A stretch of DNA of 5,489 nucleotides from an uncultured Granulosicoccaceae bacterium (GCA_937941555.1 CALDHJ010000096.1:1-5489); one strand, 5' to 3'; shown: positions 1 through 5,489, numbered from the stretch's first letter. A program made the numbers and translations. Notes: generated from the sequence alone by a model not told the origin.

Positions 1-3
1 GTT

Positions 4-753
4 ATGAGTTTGGTAGGTATGCTAGGAAAAATGGCAGTCGGAGCACTTGTTGCGAAAGGCATCGGCGGCGCAATGGGTGGTGGTGCTTCCCGACAGGCTG
101 ATGCCAACAACCGCGTTGATAATAGCGGTGGCGGTCTGGGCGGTGGTCTCGGTGGTCTGCTCGGTGGAAACAGCGGCGGTCAGGGTCAGGCAGGCGGCGG
201 CATTGGAGATATGCTCGGTGGATTGCTTGGTGGCCAAGGGGGAGGCTCAGGTGGTGGACTGGGTGGTTTGCTTGAGTCGCTAGGCGGGGCAGCTGGTGGT
301 GCTGCAGGTCAGTCCGGCGGGCAGTCTGGTGGTTTGGGTGATTTGTTGAACTCCGTTCTCGCTGGCAACCAGCCAGCCAGTGTCGAAGCTTCACCTGAAC
401 AGAACCAGCAAGCCGAGATCATGCTGAGAGGTATGCTCAATGCGGCAAAGTGTGACGGTGAACTGGATGATCAGGAACGCAGCAAACTGATGGAACACCT
501 CGGCGACGTGTCACCCGAGGAAATGGAATTTGTCAAAAGAGAACTGGCGGCTCCTGTCGACTTGCAGGGCTTTATCAAGAGCGTGCCGCGCGGCATGGAG
601 CAACAGGTTTATCTGATGTCCCTGATGGCGATCAATCTTGACTCAAAAGCTGAAGCTGATTATCTCGAATCGCTGAGTAAAGGTCTCGGAATTTCCAACG
701 ATGTCAGCAACCAGATTCACGCCAAACTGGGTGTGCCAACGTTGTTTACCTGA
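4..753 (+). CDS. DUF533 / YebE-like protein with TerB-type C-terminal domain and glycine-rich segment
   Basis: The 249-residue product has three parts. Residues 1-25 are a hydrophobic and glycine-containing segment (GKMAVGALVAKGIGGAMGGG) that could insert in or lie on the membrane. Residues 41-115 are very rich in glycine, with recurring GLLGG-type units. Residues 134-245 form a helical domain resembling the TerB-like fold of the DUF533 family (E. coli YebE). Within it the acidic stretch DGELDDQE (151-158) matches the probable metal-contacting loop of TerB-like domains. The biochemical role of the family is not established; its 'tellurite resistance' label comes only from fold similarity. The ATG at 4 is taken as the start because MSLVGMLGKMAVGALVAKG resembles family N termini, but only three bases precede it, so an upstream start and the ribosome-binding site cannot be judged. 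It is followed by a hairpin and a 124-bp gap, so it is probably the last gene of its transcript. Confidence 0.8.
   Translation: MSLVGMLGKMAVGALVAKGIGGAMGGGASRQADANNRVDNSGGGLGGGLGGLLGGNSGGQGQAGGGIGDMLGGLLGGQGGGSGGGLGGLLESLGGAAGGAAGQSGGQSGGLGDLLNSVLAGNQPASVEASPEQNQQAEIMLRGMLNAAKCDGELDDQERSKLMEHLGDVSPEEMEFVKRELAAPVDLQGFIKSVPRGMEQQVYLMSLMAINLDSKAEADYLESLSKGLGISNDVSNQIHAKLGVPTLFT
124..330 (+). repeat. Glycine-rich coding repeat (GLGGLLGG units)
   Basis: Inside the DUF533-like gene, residues about 41-109 are mostly glycine, serine and glutamine with leucine pairs. The unit G(L/M)(G)GLLGG appears around residues 47-55, 69-77 and 85-91. At DNA level GGTGGTCTGCTCGGTGG, GGTGGATTGCTTGGTGG and GGTGGTTTGCTTGAG are diverged copies of each other. 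Such tracts are prone to slippage and length variation. The copies differ at synonymous positions, so this is not a freshly expanded tandem repeat. Confidence 0.6.
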
Positions 754-768
754 TCTTGCCGTTTCTTG

Positions 769-793
769 CCGGGAGCACATTCTGAGCTCCCGG
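769..793 (+). terminator. Perfect 8-bp hairpin after the DUF533-like gene
   Basis: CCGGGAGC (769-776) and GCTCCCGG (786-793) are exact inverted complements separated by a 9-base loop, starting 16 bases after the stop codon. Position and strength suit a transcript end or a 3' mRNA-protecting structure. No T-run follows on the plus strand, so it is not a textbook intrinsic terminator. Nothing else firm is seen in the rest of this gap (754-877), apart from short weaker inverted repeats near 815-853. Confidence 0.4.
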
Positions 794-877
794 ACAGGCC
801 CTGCGGAAAAAACTATCGTGTGAGGTTCCATCACGGGTTTCAAATAGCCCGGGACCAGTTGCGAAGCGTAGTAATCT

Positions 878-1639
878 ATGATGGTTGACGTGATTGCCGC
901 ATGGTCTGCCCTGCCGGACTTACCCTATTTGTTGCTGGCCTGTCTGATTGTCTATCTGGCATCGGTGGTCCAGGGTGCACTTGGTATGGGTTATGGGCTC
1001 GCTGCGACACCCTTGTTGGCCTTGATCGATCCGCTGTTTGTGCCAGTGCCTACCATTATGATCGGCTGTTTGAGTGCGACGATGACCGCGTGGAGAGAGC
1101 GGACCGCCATACACTGGGATGAAGTCGGTATCGGAATGCTCGGGCGACTCCTTGGTGCCTTTGGTGCCATCGCTATTCTGTTCAGTGCTGCCAGCAGCGA
1201 CTATTTCATGTTGGTATTTGGTTTTGGTGTGGCGCTGGCGGTCGTTATATCCCTGCTCGGTTTTGTCCTGCCGCTGACCCGTCTCTCCCTGGTTTCCATG
1301 GGTTTTGTCTCCGGTTTGATGGGGACCGTAACCGGCGTCGGCGCTCCACCGATGGCGTTGGTCTATCAGAATCAGAAGCCAGGTGCCGCGCGGCCGACAC
1401 TGGCTGCTTTTTTCGCCATCGGGTGTCTCACATCGATTGTGTTGCTGTCTGCTATCGGGTGGGTGAAGCTTGGGGATTTTCTGTTAAGCGGCTTGATGTT
1501 GCCGGCGATGGTGCTCGGAATTCTGACTGCCGGCAGGCTCACGCTTCAGATCGACAAGCGCTATAAACTGGCCCTGCTAATGGTTGCAGGGCTGGCTGCG
1601 GTGATACTGATTACGCGCGGATTGCAGCAGGTCCTTTAA
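878..1639 (+). CDS. TauE/SafE-family (sulfite exporter family) membrane permease
   Basis: The 253-residue, strongly hydrophobic product has about seven or eight membrane segments, near residues 16-32, 36-50, 57-72, 84-103, 109-131, 137-160, 174-195, 203-220 and 231-247 (some of these are short). The TauE/SafE internal duplication is visible: QGALGMGYGLAATPLLAL (32-49) in the first half corresponds to SGLMGTVTGVGAPPMALVYQ (145-164) in the second. The length fits the family (about 240-270). The family moves sulfur-containing or organic anions such as sulfite or sulfoacetate across the inner membrane, but substrate cannot be read from this sequence and no sulfur-metabolism gene is adjacent. Two ATGs in tandem (878 and 881) both give good proteins; the ribosome-binding site is weak. 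It converges with the RidA-family gene, with 50 bp between them, and is probably transcribed alone. Confidence 0.88.
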   Translation: MMVDVIAAWSALPDLPYLLLACLIVYLASVVQGALGMGYGLAATPLLALIDPLFVPVPTIMIGCLSATMTAWRERTAIHWDEVGIGMLGRLLGAFGAIAILFSAASSDYFMLVFGFGVALAVVISLLGFVLPLTRLSLVSMGFVSGLMGTVTGVGAPPMALVYQNQKPGAARPTLAAFFAIGCLTSIVLLSAIGWVKLGDFLLSGLMLPAMVLGILTAGRLTLQIDKRYKLALLMVAGLAAVILITRGLQQVL

Positions 1640-1674
1640 AAAAGATACCTGACAAAGAGTACCAGGCAGCAGGT
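1638..1674 (-). terminator. Possible weak terminator of the RidA-family gene
   Basis: Reading the minus strand after the RidA-family stop codon, ACCTG (1674-1670) can pair with CAGGT (1651-1647), and TATC plus a run of six T (1643-1638) follows. The stem is only 4-5 bp with a long loop, so the call rests mainly on the T-run and on its position between convergent genes. Confidence 0.3.
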
Positions 1675-1689
1675 TTCAGTGCGCCGGGA

Positions 1690-2175
1690 TCAGTCAGCGA
1701 CGGTAAACGTTGCTTCTATTTCCACACTGGCATTGAGTGGTAAAGCTGCAACGCCGACCGCTGCTCTTGCATGGGACCCTTTTGCGCCGAGCGCTTCCGC
1801 CATGAACTCTGAGGCGCCGTTGATGATCTGCGGATGATCATGGAAATCCGGTGTGGATGCGACAAAACCGCCCAATCTGACGCAACGTTCGATTTTCTCG
1901 ATATCGCCATCGCAGGCAGCTTTTACCTGAGCCAGTATATTGATGGCACAGAGCTTTGCAGCGGCACGCCCCTGCTCAATACTGACGTCTTTGCCTAACA
2001 GACCGGTTTGTTGCAAAGCACCATCTTGCATTGGCAGTTGCCCTGAGACAGTTACCAGGTTGCCGACCCTGACATACCCGACATAAGCGGCTAACGGGGC
2101 CGGTGCATCTGGAATGGACACGCCCAGCGCGCTCAGTTTGCTGGTGATCGAATCGGCTGAATGTTGTACTGACAT
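1690..2175 (-). CDS. RidA/YjgF/YER057c/UK114-family protein
   Basis: The 161-residue product has the Rid fold landmarks: VTVSGQLP (41-48), the helix GRAAAKLCAINILAQVKAA (69-87), RLGGFVAS (100-107), and the C-terminal signature HARAAVGVAALPLNASVEIEA (135-155). Arg137 aligns with the substrate-carboxylate-binding arginine of RidA (Arg105 in E. coli), and Glu154 with the conserved glutamate near the C terminus. The residue two after the arginine, Cys in E. coli RidA, is Ala here. Canonical RidA hydrolyses reactive enamine/imine intermediates such as 2-aminoacrylate. This protein is longer than classical RidA (about 128 residues), with about 25 extra N-terminal residues, like the roughly 150-residue YjgF-like subgroup, so the same substrate should not be assumed. 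The ATG at 2175 has only a weak GGA upstream. It is a single gene, divergent from the small gene at 2252. Confidence 0.9.
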   Translation of the reverse strand: MSVQHSADSITSKLSALGVSIPDAPAPLAAYVGYVRVGNLVTVSGQLPMQDGALQQTGLLGKDVSIEQGRAAAKLCAINILAQVKAACDGDIEKIERCVRLGGFVASTPDFHDHPQIINGASEFMAEALGAKGSHARAAVGVAALPLNASVEIEATFTVAD

Positions 2176-2194
2176 GGTGTTTTCCGGGTGTCTG

Positions 2195-2223
2195 TTGGAG
2201 ATATCGTGGGCGACAGGTACTAT
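2195..2223 (+). promoter_or_regulatory. Candidate promoter for the small gene at 2252
   Basis: TTGGAG (2195-2200) and TACTAT (2218-2223) are separated by exactly 17 bases and lie just ahead of the gene, giving a short leader of about 20 nt. Each box matches the sigma-70 consensus at only 4 of 6 positions, so this is weaker than the opposing minus-strand promoter, with which it is interleaved. Confidence 0.3.
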
Positions 2224-2228
2224 ATCAA

Positions 2229-2258
2229 ATTATCACATCGGGTGAGTGGTCATGGCAA
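2229..2258 (-). promoter_or_regulatory. Candidate sigma-70-type promoter for the RidA-family gene
   Basis: On the minus strand TTGCCA (2258-2253; 5 of 6 match to TTGACA) is followed after 18 bases by GATAAT (2234-2229; 5 of 6 match to TATAAT). Transcription would start near 2222, leaving a leader of about 47 nt before the ATG at 2175. The -35 box overlaps the first codons of the divergent gene, so the two promoters may interfere. This is a prediction from pattern only. Confidence 0.4.
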
Positions 2259-2497
2259 AAGTGGAACAACTCTATGCTCTGAAAGCGTACTACCGCGTGG
2301 TTTATCTGGATGGACTCGGATTGCCGGTGGAAACCGTTGTTGGCGCCAGTGAGTCATTTGACACTGAATCTCCGGACATGCTCGATGAAGTGTGTCGCTT
2401 TATCCAACATGGGATAGATCTGGACTGTCGACGTGTTCTGTTTATGTATGAAGAAAAACCCGATTCGACAAAATCTCCCGATATACCTGAGTCTTGA
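2252..2497 (+). CDS. Small hypothetical protein, 81 residues
   Basis: I do not recognise this protein. It is a small, acidic, apparently soluble protein without signal peptide or membrane segment. The N-terminal half looks like beta strands (LYALKAYYRVVYLDG, then LPVETVVGASESF). A helical part follows, with DMLDEVCRFIQHGID, then a strand RRVLFMYEE and a polar, proline-rich tail KPDSTKSPDIPES. Two cysteines (in EVCRF and LDCRR) lie about 11 residues apart. The ATG at 2252 is chosen over an in-frame GTG at 2246 because GGGTGAG (2241-2246 region) sits at normal ribosome-binding distance from the ATG but too close to the GTG; the GTG start would add two residues. It lies 55 bp upstream of the decarboxylase-family gene in the same direction and may be co-transcribed with it. 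The normal codon pattern and good start site support it as a real gene. Confidence 0.65.
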   Translation: MAKVEQLYALKAYYRVVYLDGLGLPVETVVGASESFDTESPDMLDEVCRFIQHGIDLDCRRVLFMYEEKPDSTKSPDIPES

Positions 2498-2552
2498 GAC
2501 CGGACCAGGCCAAACCTGTATGTCGCTTTTCAATTAACCGATGGAGTAACTG

Positions 2553-2933
2553 ATGCAACAAGATTTGTTTGATAAAGGACTGGCGAAGCGCAAGGCAACA
2601 CTCGGTGCCGACTATGTTGAGCAGAATCTTTCAAAGTCCGATGACTTTAACCGGCCCTTCCAGGAGGCGATGACCGCCTGGTGCTGGGGGTTCGGCTGGG
2701 GTGATGACGCCATCGACGCGAAGACGCGGTCGATGATGAACCTCGCGATGATCGGGGCGCTGGGCAAGATGCACGAGTGGGAAATTCACTGCAACGGCGC
2801 ACTCAACAACGGCGTCAGCGTCGAAGAGATTCGCGCCATCATCCACGTGGTTGGTATCTATTGCGGCGTGCCGCAATCGCTCGAGTGTTTTCGCGTGGCA
2901 CGCAAGGTTCTCGAGGAACGCGGCGAGTTGTAG
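2553..2933 (+). CDS. Carboxymuconolactone decarboxylase (CMD) family protein, PcaC-like
   Basis: The 126-residue product matches the length and layout of PcaC-type CMD proteins. It has an N-terminal helix with LGADYVEQNL (17-26), the tryptophan-rich AWCWGFGWGDDAIDAKTRSM (42-61), the core helix NLAMIGALGKMHEWEIHCNG (63-82) with His74 and His79, NNGVSVEEI (85-93), and IYCGVPQSLECFRVAR (102-117). The AhpD-type CXXC peroxidase motif is absent, which favours a decarboxylase-like or uncharacterised CMD role over alkylhydroperoxidase. True PcaC converts 4-carboxymuconolactone in the protocatechuate branch of the beta-ketoadipate pathway, but no other pca gene is near, so that substrate is not supported. 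The ATG at 2553 has a good GGAG seven bases upstream. The gene ends 13 bp from the convergent kinase gene. Base composition changes sharply near codon 30. Confidence 0.88.
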   Translation: MQQDLFDKGLAKRKATLGADYVEQNLSKSDDFNRPFQEAMTAWCWGFGWGDDAIDAKTRSMMNLAMIGALGKMHEWEIHCNGALNNGVSVEEIRAIIHVVGIYCGVPQSLECFRVARKVLEERGEL

Positions 2934-2946
2934 CGTCGTTCAGCCT

Positions 2947-3567
2947 TCACACCGACTCGAGGGTGAGGTCGGCCTCGCGTGACGCCGCCAGCACCAGCTC
3001 CGCGTTCGGGATGTCGTTTGACCGCGCCCGCTCGAGGGCCTGCGCCGGGGTGTGGCCGTGGTCGAGCCAGCGCTGCACGAGTCGTTGCTCGAGTGTGGCC
3101 ATGCCCGGATTGAGCATGATGGTCATGTCGAACAGGGCGTCGAGTCGGTGCCAGGGCGGGGCATCGAGCAGCAGGTAGTTGCCCTCGACCAACAGGAGAT
3201 CGTGCGCCGATTCGACCACGCCGGCATCGGGCACGACGCAATCGCGCGCGCGGTCGAACAGCGGGTAGGGCACCGACACCGTAGCGCTTCGCAAGCGCGC
3301 GATCAGCTCGACAAATCCCTCGGCGTCGAAGGTGTTCGGCGCCCCTTTTCGGGCGCGCAGCCCGCGCGCGTCCAGCGTGTCGTTGTCGAGGTGATAGCCG
3401 TCCATCTGGATCACCTTGGGGGTGAAGCCGCGGCTGGCGAGGTCGGCCTCGAGCGCGCTCGCCACAGTCGACTTGCCTGCGCCGGGTGGGCCGGCAAGTG
3501 CGACGATGAAGCGGTCGTGAGTCTGTGCGCGCTTGCCGATCGCGTCGAGCAAGGCCACACGGTTCAC
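2947..3567 (-). CDS. frcK: P-loop sugar/nucleoside kinase-like protein, FrcK-type
   Basis: The 206-residue product is a P-loop kinase of the uridine kinase/pantothenate kinase-like group. Visible motifs are the Walker A loop GPPGAGKS (26-33), MDGYHLDN (55-62) with the likely catalytic acidic residue, RKGAPNTFD (73-81), PYPLFDRARD (100-109), the strand LLLVEGNYLLL (124-134), and the lid-like RWLDHG (166-171) followed by ARSNDIPNAEL (181-191). It is the third gene of the visible operon, in the position of frcK in the S. meliloti frcBCAK fructose operon. The start is a GTG at 3567 whose last bases overlap the frcA stop codon (GTGA), implying translational coupling. The kinase substrate is not proven for the family; phosphorylation of the imported sugar or a derivative is an inference from context. 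An overlapping frame on the same strand is longer but has no family features. Confidence 0.85.
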   Translation of the reverse strand: MNRVALLDAIGKRAQTHDRFIVALAGPPGAGKSTVASALEADLASRGFTPKVIQMDGYHLDNDTLDARGLRARKGAPNTFDAEGFVELIARLRSATVSVPYPLFDRARDCVVPDAGVVESAHDLLLVEGNYLLLDAPPWHRLDALFDMTIMLNPGMATLEQRLVQRWLDHGHTPAQALERARSNDIPNAELVLAASREADLTLESV

Positions 3568-4343
3568 GCGACCTGGGCCTCGGAGGGCGGCTCCTTGGCA
3601 CCGGTCATGAAAGCCACCGCGTCAGACATCGAATAGTCCTTCGGGTTGATGACGCAGAGCCGACGACCCAGACGGTGGATGTGGATACGGTCAGCGACTT
3701 CGAAGACGTGCGGCATGTTGTGTGAGATCAGCACGATCGGCATGCCGCGCGTTTTCACGTCCTGAATCAGGTCGAGTACCTTGCGGCTCTCCTTCACGCC
3801 CAGCGCCGCTGTCGGCTCATCCATGATCACCACTTTGGACCCGAACGCTGCGGCGCGCGCGACGGCAACTCCCTGGCGCTGGCCACCAGAGAGGGTCTCG
3901 ACCGCCTGGTTGATGTTCTGGATTGTCAGCAGGCCGAGATCGGAAAGCTTCTGTCTGGCCTGCGTTTCCATCGCCGCGCGATCGAGCTTGCGAAACCACC
4001 GGCCGAGCACGCCCGGACTGCGGATCTCGCGGCCCATGAACATGTTGTCGGCGATCGAGAGCGCTGGCGAGAGCGCAAGATTCTGGTAGACCGTTTCGAT
4101 CCCGAGCTCTTTCGCCGCCTGCGGGGAGGCGAAGTGGACCGGTTGCCCGTCGAGCCGAATCTCACCTTCGTCGGGTTGAATGGCACCGGAGAGGGCCTTG
4201 ATCAGGGTCGACTTACCGGCCCCGTTGTCGCCGATCACGGCGAGCACCTCGTTGGGGTAGAGGTCGAAGTCGGCCCGGTCGAGTGCCACGACGCGACCGT
4301 AGCGTTTGACCAGTCCGCGTGTGGAAAGCACTGCGTTGTCCAT
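3564..4343 (-). CDS. frcA: Sugar ABC transporter ATP-binding protein FrcA
   Basis: The 259-residue single-domain ATPase powers sugar import at the inner face of the membrane. It contains Walker A GDNGAGKS (38-45), the Q-loop VYQN (85-88, Gln87), signature LSGGQRQ (151-157), Walker B VVIMDEP (171-177), and the H-loop His208 in LISHN. One nucleotide-binding domain distinguishes it from tandem-domain RbsA/AraG/XylG ATPases of about 500 residues. The segments NLALSPALSIADNMF, INQAVETLSGGQRQ and the tail HIHRLGRRLCVINPKDYSMS closely resemble FrcA of rhizobia as I recall it. The ATG at 4343 is chosen because it overlaps the frcC stop (TGATG), follows AAGGTGGCAGGGTG, and starts the conserved domain directly; an in-frame start at 4421 would add 26 residues lying inside frcC. 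The substrate is probably fructose, with ribose or mannose possible. Confidence 0.92.
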   Translation of the reverse strand: MDNAVLSTRGLVKRYGRVVALDRADFDLYPNEVLAVIGDNGAGKSTLIKALSGAIQPDEGEIRLDGQPVHFASPQAAKELGIETVYQNLALSPALSIADNMFMGREIRSPGVLGRWFRKLDRAAMETQARQKLSDLGLLTIQNINQAVETLSGGQRQGVAVARAAAFGSKVVIMDEPTAALGVKESRKVLDLIQDVKTRGMPIVLISHNMPHVFEVADRIHIHRLGRRLCVINPKDYSMSDAVAFMTGAKEPPSEAQVA

Positions 4344-5425
4344 CACCCTGCCACCTTGCGGATCCACTGATCCACTGCCACTGCTGAAATGATGAGGATG
4401 CCGATCAGGAGATAGGTCCACTGTGCGTCGGCACCCGCCATGCGCAACCCGAGTTCGAACACGCCGACAATCAGCGCACCGAAAAAGGCCCCGAGAATGG
4501 AGCCACGGCCGCCAAACAACGAGATCCCGCCGATCACCACGGCCGTGATCGATTGGATGTTGCCGATCTGGCCGGTCGAGAGTGAGGGCGAGATGCTGCC
4601 GAAGCGCCCGATCATGACCCAGCCCGCGAGTGCGCAGATGAGGCCGGCCAGCGCGTAGACCGAGATCAGCGTGCGGTCGACCTGGACACCGGCGAGCTCG
4701 GCCGCTTCGGGGTCGTCACCAACGGCGTAGACGTGTCGTCCCCAGGCGGTGTGTTTCAGGACGTAGGCGAGTACGAACACCAACACACACATCGCGATCA
4801 CGCCGAGCGTGATGGTGGCGTCGGCGATCTTGAATTTGGTGCCGAAGAGTTGCAGGAACGCGGCTTGCGCTTCGACGTCTTGCGAGCGAATGGTTTCGTT
4901 CGCCGAGTAAATGTAGTTGGCGGCGAGCACGATCTGCCACATGCCGAGCGTCACGATGAAGGGCGGCAGCTTGGGCTTGGCGACCAGCCAGCCGTTCACC
5001 GCGCCCATCAAGGTGCCGGCGGCGAGGCCACACAACACCGAAACCACCGGTGGCAGTCCGTAGCGGAAGGTGAATTGCCCCATCACCACCGAACACAAGA
5101 CAGCGATGGCCCCAACGCTCAAGTCGATGCCGGCGGTCAGGATGATCAGGCTCTGCGCCGCAGCCAGAATGCCGACGATCTGCACCTGTTGCAGGATGAG
5201 CGTGAGCGCAAAGGGCGAGAAAAACTTCGAACCGAGCAGAGCGGCAAATACCGCGAGCGATACCAGCAATACCACCAACGGCACGACGGCGGGGGTGCGG
5301 TGCAGGGCGTGTTGTATTCGCTCAACCAGGGTTTGGCGCTCGTCGCCGAACGAGGCGACCTGGGTAGCGCTGTTGCCGAGCTCAGCCTCGAAATCCGAAC
5401 CGGCGTTGTTGTGGGGGTCGGCCAT
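4343..5425 (-). CDS. frcC: Sugar ABC transporter permease FrcC
   Basis: The 360-residue inner-membrane permease belongs to the ribose/xylose/fructose (RbsC-like, carbohydrate uptake 2) family and would form the sugar channel as a dimer. After a polar cytoplasmic N terminus of about 44 residues come about nine or ten membrane segments, roughly at 45-65, 72-93, 97-117, 125-147, 155-174, 203-224, 251-273, 290-304, 309-328 and 336-352. Family motifs are ILTAGIDLSVGAI (95-107), NGWLVAKPKLPPFIVTLG (144-161), TAWGRHVYAVGDDPEAAELA (226-245; the cytoplasmic loop expected to contact the ATPase) and ITAVVIGGISLFGGRGS (293-309). The length equals what I recall for S. meliloti FrcC. The start is ATG at 5425 with a weak ribosome-binding site; its stop overlaps the frcA start by one base. 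The partner binding protein should lie just upstream, beyond the window. Confidence 0.92.
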   Translation of the reverse strand: MADPHNNAGSDFEAELGNSATQVASFGDERQTLVERIQHALHRTPAVVPLVVLLVSLAVFAALLGSKFFSPFALTLILQQVQIVGILAAAQSLIILTAGIDLSVGAIAVLCSVVMGQFTFRYGLPPVVSVLCGLAAGTLMGAVNGWLVAKPKLPPFIVTLGMWQIVLAANYIYSANETIRSQDVEAQAAFLQLFGTKFKIADATITLGVIAMCVLVFVLAYVLKHTAWGRHVYAVGDDPEAAELAGVQVDRTLISVYALAGLICALAGWVMIGRFGSISPSLSTGQIGNIQSITAVVIGGISLFGGRGSILGAFFGALIVGVFELGLRMAGADAQWTYLLIGILIISAVAVDQWIRKVAG

Positions 5426-5465
5426 GTCGTGGTGTCCGTCCGGGCGTGGTCAGTCAGAGAGTGGC

Positions 5466-5489
5466 AAAAAGGGCGACAGTTGTCGCCCT
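5466..5489 (-). terminator. Stem-loop plus T-run in the frcC leader (partial terminator / mRNA stabiliser)
   Basis: At the right edge AGGGCGACA (5470-5478) and TGTCGCCCT (5481-5489) are perfect inverted complements; in practice about 8 bp closed by a four-base loop. On the minus strand the stem is followed directly by TTTTT (5470-5466), the form of an intrinsic terminator. It stands 40 nt upstream of frcC, in a 5426-5465 leader without other signals. If frcB lies immediately upstream, as in frcBCAK operons, the hairpin would reduce read-through to frcCAK or protect the frcB message, allowing more binding protein than membrane components. Confidence 0.65.

Noticed and set aside
124..330. Possible CRISPR-like or tandem-repeat array
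   Set aside because: Copies are imperfect, irregularly spaced and in frame within a protein; they reflect glycine-rich coding.
2..394. A 130-codon antisense frame across the glycine-rich segment
   Set aside because: Gly codons (GGN) read as Pro/His/Thr-rich antisense peptide; it arises from the repeat composition.
848..853. CCCGGG palindrome upstream of the TauE/SafE-family gene
   Set aside because: A 6-bp palindrome is too short and common to support an operator or any other site.
2494..2522. A separate promoter for the CMD-family gene (TTGAGA at 2494-2499)
   Set aside because: The -35 match is good, but only a poor 3 of 6 match (TGTATG) lies at the right distance for a -10 box.
2858..3601. 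A 247-codon open frame on the minus strand overlapping the kinase gene in another frame
   Set aside because: Its product is Arg/Pro-rich without any domain, typical of an alternative frame in high-GC DNA; the overlapping kinase frame has complete family motifs.
3052..3636. A 194-codon open frame on the plus strand antisense to frcK
   Set aside because: It is an antisense shadow of the kinase and the frcA 3' end, with no recognisable family and no convincing start signal.
4716..5096. A 126-codon minus-strand frame inside frcC
   Set aside because: It is a second frame of the permease gene; the Arg/His-rich product lacks any known feature.

Overview
The window looks like a chromosomal segment from a proteobacterium. 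I lean towards a gammaproteobacterium because of the YebE/DUF533-type protein, but this is a tentative inference from protein families only. It carries eight protein-coding genes, with no RNA gene, insertion sequence, CRISPR array or phage gene visible. All reading frames are intact.

Left part (1 to about 2640, moderate GC). A DUF533/TerB-like protein with a long glycine-rich segment (4-753) is followed by a perfect 8-bp hairpin and then a TauE/SafE-family membrane permease (878-1639). Facing it on the minus strand is a RidA/YjgF-family protein (1690-2175). Divergent from the RidA gene runs a plus-strand pair: an unrecognised 81-residue protein (2252-2497) and a PcaC-like carboxymuconolactone decarboxylase-family protein (2553-2933). 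The 76-bp divergent spacer holds a plausible promoter in each direction.

Right part (about 2640 to 5489, mostly higher GC). A tightly packed minus-strand operon encodes a sugar ABC transporter permease (frcC), its single-domain ATPase (frcA) and a P-loop kinase (frcK). Stop and start codons overlap at both junctions. Gene order and protein features match the fructose-uptake operon frcBCAK described in Sinorhizobium meliloti. The binding-protein gene frcB is expected just beyond the right edge. Consistent with that, the last 24 bases form a strong stem-loop followed by a T-run on the minus strand, about 40 nt before frcC. That is the arrangement expected of a partial terminator or mRNA-stabilising hairpin between a highly expressed binding-protein gene and its membrane components.

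Functional logic: FrcC and FrcA, with the unseen FrcB, would import fructose or a related sugar, and FrcK would act on that sugar or a derivative. The left genes are general accessory or housekeeping functions without an evident link to sugar uptake. The most notable structural signals are the terminal hairpin, the composition change inside the decarboxylase-family gene, and the small orphan gene beside it. I found no clear evidence of a previously undescribed system.
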